NCBI GenBank assembly: GCA_016713325.1
Contig: JADJPJ010000050.1
Location: forward strand, 1 to 41,874
Origin: Candidatus Flexifilum affinis
GTDB taxonomy: Bacteria > Chloroflexota > Anaerolineae > Aggregatilineales > Phototrophicaceae
Reading direction: 5' to 3'
DNA length: 41,874 nt
Shown in pieces: positions 31,836 through 41,505 of the stretch (position 1 is its first letter; each line of letters starts with the position of its first letter). The position numbers and the translations under genes are program-made. Below the pieces are notes generated by a model that was not told the DNA's origin, searched no databases, and was given only the letters and a program-made list of their open reading frames with translations.

Positions 31836-31862
31836 AAGGGCGTGGATGGTTCCCACGCCCTT
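31836..31862 (+). terminator. Stem-loop after the SARP-STAND gene
   Basis: A perfect 10-bp stem (AAGGGCGTGG/CCACGCCCTT) with a seven-base loop begins eight bases after the stop codon. There is no long T-run, so it could be a weak intrinsic terminator or a bidirectional one with the small minus-strand gene beyond. Confidence 0.6.
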
Positions 31863-31895
31863 GCGCTGCACCGTGCAGGATCCGTTACAACGGTG

Positions 31896-32017
31896 TCAGC
31901 AGGTAAGACAGGGGCACGTGCCGGGTGCTGCATCGCAGCCGATGGCCGGGCCAACGACTGCGAAGAGCACCAGAATCGACACGACCAGAAGGGCCGTAAG
32001 CAGTTGCCTGCGGTTCA
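31896..32017 (-). CDS. Small secreted or membrane peptide, 40 residues, cysteine-rich tail
   Basis: The ATG at 32017 has GAGGAG six bases upstream, which favours this start over a longer frame. The peptide has two arginines (MNRRQLLTALLVVSILVLF), a hydrophobic helix and a tail with three cysteines (GCDAAPGTCPCLTC). It could be an anchored peptide, a lipoprotein-like signal with Cys near the helix end, or a small toxin-like peptide. No family is recognised. It converges on the SARP-STAND gene. Confidence 0.55.
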
Positions 32018-32490
32018 TGGTGGTCTCCTCATCGGATAGTGAGACGAGGCGGGATGCATTGACACACGCATGAGGCGGCGCTAGAGTGGGGATACAGTCG
32101 GCGCCGTCATACGCGTCCGATTGGCGAACCACAGGTGTGCTCATGGGCGGGTCTGAACTTTGGCGAGTGGCGACCCACCTATGAGCACATCTCAGTATTC
32201 CAGCAGTAACGCGAACACAATCGCTTATCCTTTCCCCGACTGCCTCTCCGTTTTCCTACAGGCAGCCTGTAGTTGATCCCCATCATCCGACAAAAGCCGA
32301 ACTTCCGGGACACAAGAGATTGACATTTAAATGCGAATGTCTTCGGGTCTGTTGGGACATGAGGAACAGCACCCTGCTGACGCGGTGGCCGCAGCAGAGC
32401 CATGACGGGGCCGTGCGCCCTGCGAACTCAGCGACGCGACAGCCGTTGTGGAGAGTGCCAGTCGGCCTCGCTGGCTGCTCTGAGGGATAA
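32018..32490. other. Intergenic stretch without clear gene
   Basis: Only overlapping short frames are seen on both strands, none with a supported start or recognisable motif. Composition is mixed. Confidence 0.35.
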
Positions 32491-32802
32491 GCAGCGTTCC
32501 AGGCCAACCGCCGACACGGGAAGCACCCCGATTGCGACGCTCACCTGATCAACAACATAGACGGCTATGGGGAATCGAAACCAGGGATCGCAGATCTGGA
32601 GGACATCACTCACCCACTTCTCGTGGGCATGATCCTACAGAACACGATCCCAGGACAGATCGATTCTACACATGTTGTATTCGACGGAGCGCAGCGACTC
32701 GACTTGCCGCAGATGCGCTTTCTAGAGCGCTGGCCCAAGCAGAAGACATTCCATGCGACTGCGATCGAGTGTCGTGGTCACACCGCTGCGCGCGGAGTCT
32801 GA
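32491..32802 (+). pseudogene. Possible C-terminal gene remnant beside the array
   Basis: From a stop codon at 32488 an open frame of 103 codons runs to TGA at 32802 without an early ATG. It reads protein-like (INNIDGYGESKPGIADLED, THPLLVGMILQNTIPGQID, MRFLERWPKQKTFHATAIEC), with balanced composition unlike shadow frames. It could be the end of a gene truncated when the region was rearranged. The family is not recognised. Confidence 0.3.
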
Positions 32803-32857
32803 ACGGCATGTCGGTTCCCTAACCGGGAAACCCCATTCCTACCCAACAACCCACTCT

Positions 32858-35800
32858 CTCGTAATCCCCCGAAGGGGCGTGCCCGACGCCTGACGGGATG
32901 ATCTTTCATAACGATCAGCTTCTCTATTTGTTTCAATCCCCCGAAGGGCCGTGCCCGACGCCTGACATTCAAGCAATGCGTGCTTCTCCGCCTGCTGACT
33001 ATAGTTTCAATCCCCGAAGGGGCGTGCCCCGACGCCTGACGGACGATAGCTGGATTTCCCAGCAGCCCGAGCGCACGGTTTCAATCCCCCGAAGGGGCGT
33101 GCCCGACGCCTGACGTTCAGCCCGGGCAGAGGTACGATCAACGTTGCACGGTTTCAATCCCCCGAAGGGGCGTGCCCGACGCCTGACAATATGACCAAGG
33201 CCGAGATCATCGCTGAATTCGACGGTTTCAATCCCCCGAAGGGGCGTGCCCGACGCCTGACCTACCGCAATGACCAGCAGTTCGCCATTGGCATATTCGT
33301 TTCAATCCCCGAAGGGGGCGTTGCCCGACGCCTGACGTTGCAGCCGGATACCTCAGTAGAGGTGTTCGGCTTTGTTTCAATCCCCAAAGGCATTGCCCTG
33401 ACGCCTGACCTTCTGGGCGGACCTCTACACCAGCTACAGCATCAACGTTTCAATCCCCCGAAGAAGTGCCCGACGCCTGACAAGCAGACAAGCTTGTCTG
33501 CCTGATAGGTGAGCTGCCTAAGTTTCAATCCCCGAAGACAGCCGCGACGCCTGACCGGTCAGAACGACGCCTTACGTGTCGTGGGCACTATCGTTTCAAT
33601 CCCCGAAGGGGATGCCCGGACGCCTGACGAACCTTCATCAACAAAGAAATTCTCCTCCACGATAGTTTCAATCCCCCGAAGGGGTGCCGAACGCCTGACA
33701 CGGAATGATCCAGTCACGATCCCCATAGCCGACCAACTCGGTTTCAATCCCCCGAAGGGGGCGTGCCCGACGCCTGACAGACAGATCTCATCAACGCGTT
33801 CGTGCGCGAGCTGTTTCAATCCCCCGAAGAGTGCCCGACGCCTGACACGCCGCCAATGAAATCGTCGCGGAATCCGCCGCAGTGTTTCAATCCCCCGAAG
33901 GGGCGTGCCCGACGCCTGACCGGTACAAGGACTTTCGGAAGTCGAGTTGAATCAGCTTGTTTCAATCCCCCGAAGGGGCGTGCCCGACGCCTGACCATTC
34001 GTGGCATTGCTGAAGGCACTATTGTCATCAAGGTTTCAATCCCCCGAAGGGAGACGCCCGACGCCTGACTTTGGCGGCGCAGCTTCGTGATCGCAGCCTA
34101 TCTTCGTTTCAATCCCCCGAAGGGGCGTGGCCCGACGCCTGACTATCACTGGGAGCCACGATTAGATATCTGCCCACCTACGGTTTCAATCCCCCGAAGG
34201 GGGCGTGCGGGACGCCTGACTCGCGATCCTGATGGCGGCGCTGTGCAAGCGATGGTTCTGTTTCAATCCCCGAGAAGGGGCGACACGCCTGACATGTCGG
34301 TTTCCGCGCAGATGGCACGGTTCCCCAGCTGTTTCAATCCCCCCGAAGGGGTGCCCACGGCCTGACTGGGGACAGCCACGCGCTGATTATAGCTTCGGCT
34401 ATGTTTCAATCCCCGAAGGGGCGTGCCCGACGCCTGACGGTGGTTCGACGGCAGCTTCCCGGCTGATCGATTCGTTTCAATCCCCCCGAAGGCCGTGCCT
34501 GCGCGCCTGACGTGGGGCACGCTATCCACTGGAAACCCTGACCGTTTCAATCCCCCGAAGCGGAGCGCCCGGCGCCTGACACGTCTATGCGACCAACTGT
34601 GAGGGGGAGGGTTGTTTAGTTTCAATCCCCCGAAGGGGCGTGCCCGACGCCTGACTGATGACGGCGACGAACTTTTCATCGCAGTACGCCAAGTTTCAAT
34701 CCCCCGAAGGGGCGTGCCCGACGCCTGACCTCATTGAAGACATGACGGCGCGGCTGAACAGACTTGAGTTTCAATCCCCCGAAGGGGCGTGCCCGACGCC
34801 TGACGGTTTATCCCGACCTCTCCTTAGGCCAACACATATAAGTTTCAATCCCCCGAAGGGGCGTGCCCGACGCCTGACCCTTGAAGGAGACTATGAGATG
34901 AGCAAGGTCTTTGAGTTTCAATCCCCCGAAGGGGCGTGCCCGACGCCTGACTTCTGTCTCAACACTATGAGCAGAAGATTGTTCTGTGTTTCAATCCCCC
35001 GAAGGGGCGTGCCCGACGCCTGACCCCCATAAGGGCGCTCGGTGATCCACTTCAGTGGGCAACGTTTCAATCCCCCGAAGGGGGGCGTGCCCCGACGCCT
35101 GACGCCTCTGCCCAGGACGATGGGAGGTGCGAGGCTCCTGAGTTCAATCCCCCGAAGGGAGCGCGCGACGCCTGACCGAAGAACCGATTGAACTGTTGGT
35201 GCGCGAGCACCGGTTTCCAATCCCCGAAGGGTGCCCGACGCCTGACCTGTTGGAGAATACTGTCGTGGCGCTCTCCAACTCGAGTTTCAATCCCCCGAAG
35301 GGAGGGTGCCCCGACGCCTGACAAACGCCGGGGCGAACTGCGCTGTGTGCTGGTTTCAACCCCGAAGGGAGCGCCCCTGACGCCTGACCCCCGTATACAT
35401 GGAATGTTTGGCAACCACCGTTTCGTTTCAATCCCCCCGAAGGAGTGCCCGACGCCTGACTTCCGTTCGCGATGTCTGGACGAATTGGCGTAATGTTTCC
35501 AATCCCCGAAGGGGCGTGCCCGACGCCTGACGCGGTCTCGAATGCGGGATGGCGGAAAGCCAGTTTTGTTTCAATCCCCCGAAGGGTAGCCCGACGCCTG
35601 ACATGGGAGATTGCAAAGATGAAACGTGTTTCCTTGTTAGTTTCAATCCCCCGAAGGGGCGTGCCCGACGTCTGACCTGGTAGCAAGGGGAAGAAAAGCC
35701 AGTTCTATGAGTTTCAATCCCCCGAAGGGAGCCCCGACGCCTGACTTGCCGAAGGTGAGACACACCTTACGGTGACGTATAAGTTTCAATCCCCCGAAGG

Positions 35801-37191
35801 GGCGTGCCCGACGCCTGACCCGAGCAGTGGCGACGTCCAGAAGTGGATTGCCAGCTAGGTTTCAATCCCCCGAAGGGGCGTGCCCGACGCCTGACGCCCC
35901 AACCGGCCACAGCGACCAGCAGAGAAAAATGTTTCAATCCCCCGAAGGGGTTGCCCGACGCCTGACGAACTTCTCGCCATGATCGAGCGTACCGGGTGGG
36001 TGAGTTTCAATCCCCCGAAGGGGCGTGCCCGACGCCTGACGGAAAATGAGCCGGGTACCTACGGTATTCCTGGAAAGTTTCAATCCCCCGAAGGGGCGTG
36101 CCCGACGCCTGACGCTGGAAGGCGAGTTGGTGCACAGCAAGGCGCAGGGTTTCAATCCCCCGAAGGGGCGTGCCCGACGCCTGACCCGTTCACGCGCGAG
36201 AATGGCCAGGAGGCGTGGTATGGTTTCAATCCCCCGAAGGGGCGTGCCCGACGCCTGACACTCCATCCGGGGTCCGGTCATGGGGGTGTATGGTGAGTTT
36301 CAATCCCCGAAGGGGGCGCCCGACGCCTGACGCTGTTGCAGCCGAACTCACGTCCTGCCGAGCACCATCGTTTCAATCCCCGAAGGGGCGTGCGCCTGAC
36401 GCCTGACAGCCATCGAAACAGCCCAGGAAATGGGGATTGATCGTTTCAATCCCCGAAGGGGCGCGCCCGACGCCTGACGTCGCCTGGATCAAGGTTTTCC
36501 GGGTGTGGTTGCTGGAGTTTCAATCCCCCGAAGGGGCGTGCCCGACGCCTGACTTCCCGCAAGTGGTGTGACTTCATACCACGTCATTAGTTTCAATCCC
36601 CCGAAGGGGCGTGCCCGACGCCTGACGCGGAATCCGCCACACTGCCGGGCATCCCCAATGGCGGTTTCAATCCCCCGAAGGGGCGTGCCCGACGCCTGAC
36701 GCTGGTTCGAATGTCGGATGGGTCCCCGTGTCGTACGTTTCAATCCCCCGAAGGGGCGTGCCCGACGCCTGACGACGATCATGACGGGCGCTGATGGCAC
36801 AGAGTATGAGTTTCAATCCCCCGAAGGGGCGTGCCCGACGCCTGACTCAGCGTCTGGAACATCGGTGATGTCTCGGCTCTGTGTTTCAATCCCCCGAAGG
36901 GGGCGTGCCCGACGCCTGACCCGTTGACGTCATCTCCGCCTATCGGGCGACGAGGTTTCAATCCCCCGAAGGGGCGCGGCCGGGGTCCCCGGCGGGGGGG
37001 GGGGGGGGACCTGGCGGGCTCTTATTTTAGTGCCCCGACGCCTGACTCGTTACCAATGGGCAATTGGTTAACCGAGGAATGGTTTCCAATCCCCGAAGGG
37101 GCGTGCCCGACGCCTGACAGCGCAACTGGTCGCCATCTGGTACGAAGGCTATTCGTTTCAATCCCCCGAAGGGGCGTGCCCGACGCCTGAC
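32858..37191 (-). CRISPR. CRISPR array 1, about 59 repeats of 37 bases
   Basis: On the plus strand each unit starts GTTTCAATCCCCCGAAGGGG and ends CGTGCCCGACGCCTGAC, 37 bases in the consensus, with spacers of about 33-39 bases. The reverse complement ends ATTGAAAC, the classic crRNA handle, so the array is transcribed on the minus strand. The leftmost repeat (32858) has a decayed GTTTCAAT end, as expected for the leader-distal end, which puts the leader to the right. Many repeats at 33.3-34.6 and 35.06-35.76 kb carry deletions or substitutions, while those around 34.6-35.0, 35.8-36.3 and 36.5-36.9 kb are mostly perfect. One repeat near 36957 is interrupted. By hand count about 59 repeats. Confidence 0.97.
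36956..37045 (-). repeat. Interrupted CRISPR repeat with 15-base G run
   Basis: The repeat begins normally and breaks after about 23 bases. An insertion of roughly 50 bases holds GC-rich sequence, 15 consecutive Gs and CTCTTATTTTAG, then the repeat resumes with GCCCCGACGCCTGAC. An assembly or read artefact is the likely cause. Confidence 0.7.
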
Positions 37192-37472
37192 TCCACTGTA
37201 CATGGTTCTTCATCTGACGTCAAATTCGCATCTCAGGCCCTCAAAATCGCATCGACCTGATCGCCTTGCGGGCACCAGTTTCGTAACAGGGCCGTTTTGT
37301 GCAGCGCGCGCCGATTCAGGTCTGAACCGGGGCCATTTCGCACCCCCAGATCGCGCGTTAACGCGCTCCAGCGCATCAAAATCGCGCGTTGCGACCTCGA
37401 TGTACTTTTGAGGGAGAAGTGCCCTCGCGTAGCAGTCACTATACTGGGAGTCAGTTCGACTCAGGAGGCGGC
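37192..37472 (-). promoter_or_regulatory. Leader region of CRISPR array 1
   Basis: About 280 bases without a gene lie between the leader-proximal repeat and the WYL gene. Array direction (minus) makes this the leader, with the array promoter expected here. A perfect 14-bp palindrome, GCGCGTTAACGCGC, lies at 37353-37366 and could be a protein-binding site for integration or regulation. AATCGC-type motifs recur several times (AAAATCGCATCG, AAAATCGCGCGTT). Confidence 0.55.
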
Positions 37473-39562
37473 ATGGTCACGATCTTTCAGGAGCGCACCT
37501 GGTATCAACTGCGCGCCGCGTCACAGGCGCTGCGCCTGCCCTTCGACACCCATTGGTCACGGAGACAGGCGCAGGATCGTCTGCGGGGCCGGGCGCTCGA
37601 CGGGGGCGAACTCAAACGCCGCCTCGCTCGCCTTACCCCGCGCGAACACCGCGCGCTGCAAACGCTTCAGGCTTCCGGCCCGATGATCCGCTCGCGCTTC
37701 AGCCGCCACTTCGGCGGCATTCGCATCTGCCGCCAGCGCCACCCGGTGAAGCGGGCCGCCGTCTGGCGCACTCCCTACTCCCCGCCGAGCGGCTCTGGCT
37801 GTTCGGCTTCGTCGAGATCCTGCCGGGCAGACCGGAACACATCGCCCTCACCGACGAAGCGGCGCAGCTCCTGCCGCCGCTGCCGATCCCGGTCCGCGGC
37901 GAACCACTGAACCCGCAGGCGGTGGATGAACGCGTAGCGCTGTGTCGCGATCTGGCCGTCTGGCTGGGATCGCTCCAGGCGCTGGAAGCCCGACCGCTGC
38001 ACCGCCGCTGGATCGCGCTCTCGGTTCTGCGCCGGCTGAACGTTCGGCTGCCGAGGCCGGAAGCGCTCGACGGGGTGCGCAGCGAACTCGGGACCGGGCG
38101 ACTCCGATTCCTGCACTACCTGGCTGAAGCCGCCGGGCTGGTTGCCTCAACGGGCGCGCGGCTGCTGCCGACGCCTGCGGCCTTGCGCTGGTTCGAACGG
38201 CCCCTCCCCGACCAGTGGGCCGCGCTCTGGTCGGCGCTGGAAGCGGATCGCCGCGCCGGGGCCCACCTGTGGCGGCGCTACCGCCTCCCCGACGTGACCG
38301 AACCGGCATGGACCGCCCTGATCGACCGCCTGCGCCGTGCACCGCCCGCCAGCTATGCCCTGGAGTCGCTTGTCGCGGCCATCCTCCCCTACTGCCCGCC
38401 GCCGTTCGAGCGCTGGGAGGACGCCGATCGCGCCACCGCGGCATCGATCGCCGCCCTGTTGGACACGGTGCTGGCCTGGATGGGGATCGCCCGGCGCGCC
38501 GGCGATCGGGTCGAGATGCCAACACGGGACGGCGCGGACGCCATGCCGGCCCACCAGCGCGCTCGCATCGAGGAGACGCCGGCGGCGCTGCTGGTCCGCC
38601 TGCCGGAGCATCCCGCTCCCCTCCCCCTGGCGCAGGCGCTGGCCTGGGCCGACCTGGACGACTGGACGCTGATCGTCGATGCGCCAGCGATGCGGCGCGC
38701 CTGGGGTCAGGGGGTGAGCGCCGTCACGGCCGCCGGAATCCTCGCCGAGCTGTGCGGGCCGCTGCCCATCGCCTGGCTCGACCGCCTGCAAGCGTGGGAG
38801 CGGGAGGCGCATTCCCTACGGCTGCGGCGCGTGCCGGTGCTGGCGGCCGACGATCCGTCCGTGCTGGATGCCCTCTGCGCCAATCGCGGGCTGCGCGCGC
38901 TGATCGACCAGCCGCTTTCCGCCCATCACCTGGCCGTGCATGCCGATCAGGTGGATGCGCTCTGCCGCCGGCTGGAGCGGCGCGGCTTCCCCGTGACACA
39001 CGCCCAGCCTGCCGAAGCGTCTGCCTGCTCGACCAGTTCCGGCACATCGCTCGATCCGGCTGCCGCCGCTTACGCCTATCTGGCCATGCGCGTCTTTCAG
39101 AAGCTGGCCGACTTCGCGCCGCTGCCCTTGCGCCTGCCGGCGGTGGCCCGTGATACGGTGGCAGCGCACATCGCCAATCCGAGTGTCATCGACGACCTCG
39201 ACCGGATGGCCGAGCGGGTCCTGGACGCGCTGAACCGTGTCATTCAGGGGGATGCGCCGCTTTCGCCTGTCCAGGACGCCCCGGCCGAGTCGATCCGCAC
39301 GACCCTGCGCCACGCCTATGAAGCGCAGGAAGCGGTCACCATCGACTACTTCAGCCCGGCGCGCGGCGCGATCACCACCCGGCGGATCGCGCCGCTCCGC
39401 TGGATCGAGCGCGGTGGCGCAGTCTACGTCGAGGCCTGGTGCGAACTGGACAGCGACACGCGCACCTTCCGCGTGGATCGGGTGCTGCGGGTCGTCAGCT
39501 CGCCCGATCCTCCCGGCGCAGCTCAGGATGGCGATCCAGAAATGGCGCGAACAGGCGAATGA
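37473..39562 (+). CDS. WYL-domain regulator with helicase-C-like N-terminal part, one frameshift
   Basis: The ATG at 37473 has AGGAGG four bases upstream. The first frame (MVTIFQERTWYQLRAASQAL, RLTPREHRALQTLQASGP) shifts near 37750 into the main frame, for about 695 residues. The middle (LDDWTLIVDAPAMRR, GPLPIAWLDRLQAWERE, ALCRRLERRGFPV) resembles helicase-C-3/XPB-associated domains. The C-terminus is a WYL domain (EAVTIDYFSPARGAITTRRI, APLRWIERGGAVYVEAWCEL, FRVDRV). WYL domains bind nucleic acid or other ligands and often regulate CRISPR or defence loci. It lies next to the array leader, and its last 68 bases overlap the convergent HTH gene. Confidence 0.75.
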
Positions 39563-39779
39563 GGATGTAGCGGTTCGGCTTGACGTGCTCCAGCTCGTCG
39601 AGCGTCCCCAGCTCGCCGAAGATATTGGTCAGGTGCCCGGCGACCACGCTCGGCTCGATGTAGAGCTTTGTGCCGATCTCCCGGTTGGTCAGCCCCTGGG
39701 CGACACATTCCACAATCTCGCGCTGCCGATCCGTCAGGCGGTAGATATAGAACTTCATCAGGCGGTTGTCCTCGACCAT
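39495..39779 (-). CDS. Single-domain LuxR-type HTH regulator, copy 2
   Basis: The protein of 94 residues starts MVEDNRLMKFYIYRL at 39779, with AGGAG upstream. It matches the copy at 26367-26651 along its length (LTDRQREIVECVAQGLTNRE, SVVAGHLTNIFGEL, VKPNRYILIRLFAPFLDRH), with conservative changes. The 3' end overlaps the end of the WYL gene on the other strand. It is divergent from an HTH/TPR gene with 78 bases between, which probably holds both promoters. The paralogue inside the cas operon suggests a shared regulon. Confidence 0.85.
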   Translation of the reverse strand: MVEDNRLMKFYIYRLTDRQREIVECVAQGLTNREIGTKLYIEPSVVAGHLTNIFGELGTLDELEHVKPNRYILIRLFAPFLDRHPELRREDRAS

Positions 39780-39857
39780 CGGGGTTCTCCTGCTATACTC
39801 TTCGTGTTCGACTACTAACAGCGTAGCATCCGGGCACGACGAACCCTGTTTAATTTC

Positions 39858-41072
39858 ATGTCGAGTTCCGAGGACTTCCTGACCCAGGCCGAGCAGGCCG
39901 CCCTGCACCGCCACACCTACACCAGTGTGCTCAAAGGACTGCTGGCGCATGGCGAGGCGAAGTACTTCGCTGCTGAGCGCCTGGGCATTACCCCCGTCTA
40001 CCTGAGTAATCTGCTTGATCCCGATCACCCGCCGCCCAGCCCTGCTCTTGCCAAACGAATGGTGGGCGCCCTGCCGCTCGATGCCGACCAGCGTACCGGC
40101 CTTCTGGAGCACATGATCCTGGCCAGGAGACCAAAAAGCGCAGTGTAAACGGCCTGCGCGCCGCGAATCCGGCGTCGCCCCAGGAGATGGCGCTGCTGCA
40201 CGCCGAGCTGCGCCGCGCCTACGACGCAAGCATCCTCACCAGTGCGTCGGCGCAGCACCCTATCGTCGGCGTTCGGGACGCCGGCAAGGGTCTGCTCAGC
40301 CGGCTGCGTCCGCGCCTCATGCCGCTGGTGTTCATCGAAACCTGCCTCATCGTCCATGCCGCTCAGATGGCGCTCAATCGCTGGGAGGATGCGCTCAACC
40401 TCACCCTCCTGGCCGAAGCGGCGCTCCAGCAGATCGATGAGGGCGCTGGGGGCCGAACGCGGCTGGCTGCACCACCTGCGGGTCAATGTCCCCTATGCCC
40501 AGGCGGTGACCTACCGCAACCTCAATCTGCCGCGCCGGGCCGACTTCAGTCTGAGTCAGTCACTGGCCGCTCTGCGATCCGCCCCGCCCATCGAGCGCGC
40601 GATCTGGCTGCCCAACATCTACAAGGAGCGGATCGGCGTGCTGTGGAACCTGCCGCGCTTCGCGCTGGCGGAAGTCGAAGGGATTGCCGATGCGGCGCGC
40701 ACCTTTCTGGAGTCGCGAGCCGAGCCGGGCGATGCGGCCATGCTCCTGCTCATCGACCGGGGGCTGATCGACGCCTGCACCCGCTATGGCAGCCGGCGCA
40801 GCCTGAAGCGCGCTTCGCAGCTCATTCATGCGCGGGTGGATCAGTTGGCGACGATACCCGGTGTGGGGCCGATGCAGCAGGCCGTCTTCCTGCGCAGCGC
40901 CCTGCGGACCTTCTGGAAGCAGGGACGCCGCGACGAGTGGCGGCACTACGCCTCCGAGCTGGTGCGGCTTGCCGAGCAGTCGGGTCTGCGCTACGAAATC
41001 AGCGAGGTGCGGCGGGAGTACGGCAGCGCGTTCGACGAACTGACCGGGGCGCTCGGACCGCATTCCGCGTAA
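39858..41072 (+). CDS. HTH protein with helical-repeat (TPR-like) domain, two frameshifts
   Basis: The ATG at 39858 starts MSSSEDFLTQAEQAAL, an N-terminal HTH-like part (GEAKYFAAERLGITPVYLS, NLLDPDHPPPSPALAKRM). A lost base in an A-run near 40140 joins NGLRAANPASPQEMALLHAE. A second shift near 40440 joins ALGAERGWLHHLRVNVPYAQ. The rest is helical-repeat-like (LNRWEDALNLTLLAEAAL, ERIGVLWNLPRFALAEVEG) and ends at 41072, about 404 residues. The layout resembles an XRE-type or quorum-type regulator with a TPR ligand domain. No partner peptide gene is seen. It is divergent from the second LuxR-type HTH. Confidence 0.6.
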
Positions 41073-41085
41073 AACCGGCAGGCGT

Positions 41086-41474
41086 TCAACGCGGCAGGTC
41101 GAACTGCCTCAGCTCGTCGTCGGTGCAGGGGATGGTCAGCAGCGCATCCTGTTCGCTTTCCAGCACCTGATTGATCTGCCGCCAGAACTCCGGCGTATGC
41201 AGGTAGCTGAGCGAGAAGCGCGCGCCCTTCTCCCGCATCGGGATCATGCCGATGCGCCCGAGGATTTCGGCGCGAGAGAGTTCGGCCCGGCGCATCTCCA
41301 CAGGAGTTCGACGCGGCGCCCGCCGCTTTGCAGCACCACCGTCACCTTTCGATTCCGACGTTCGTTTTCCCGCTCGATGGTCTCGCGCAGCCGCCGCGCC
41401 TGAAGCCAGGCGAAGAGGGCAAAGACCGCCCCGGCGATCCCGATGAGATCGGCGATGACTCCGATTGCTTCCAT
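41086..41474 (-). CDS. Small membrane-anchored protein, one frameshift
   Basis: The ATG at 41474 has GAGGGG upstream. The N-terminus is one transmembrane helix (IGVIADLIGIAGAVFALFAW) with a charged stretch (RRLRETIERENERRNRK). A missing C near 41305 moves VTVVLQSGGRRVEL into VEMRRAELSRAEILGRIG and the C-terminal domain SLSYLHTPEFWRQINQVL, ending LRQFDLPR at 41086. About 129 residues. The family is not recognised. It converges on the HTH/TPR gene and precedes the second CRISPR array. Confidence 0.6.
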
Positions 41475-41505
41475 GACTGTTCCCCTCGCGGCGTCCGCGC
41501 AAAAC

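Noticed and set aside
32858..37191. Many short frames reading through CRISPR repeats (for example 34263-34679, 35144-35686)
   Set aside because: Their repeated peptides (RRRARPFGGLK, SPEGACPTPD) are translated repeats, not proteins.
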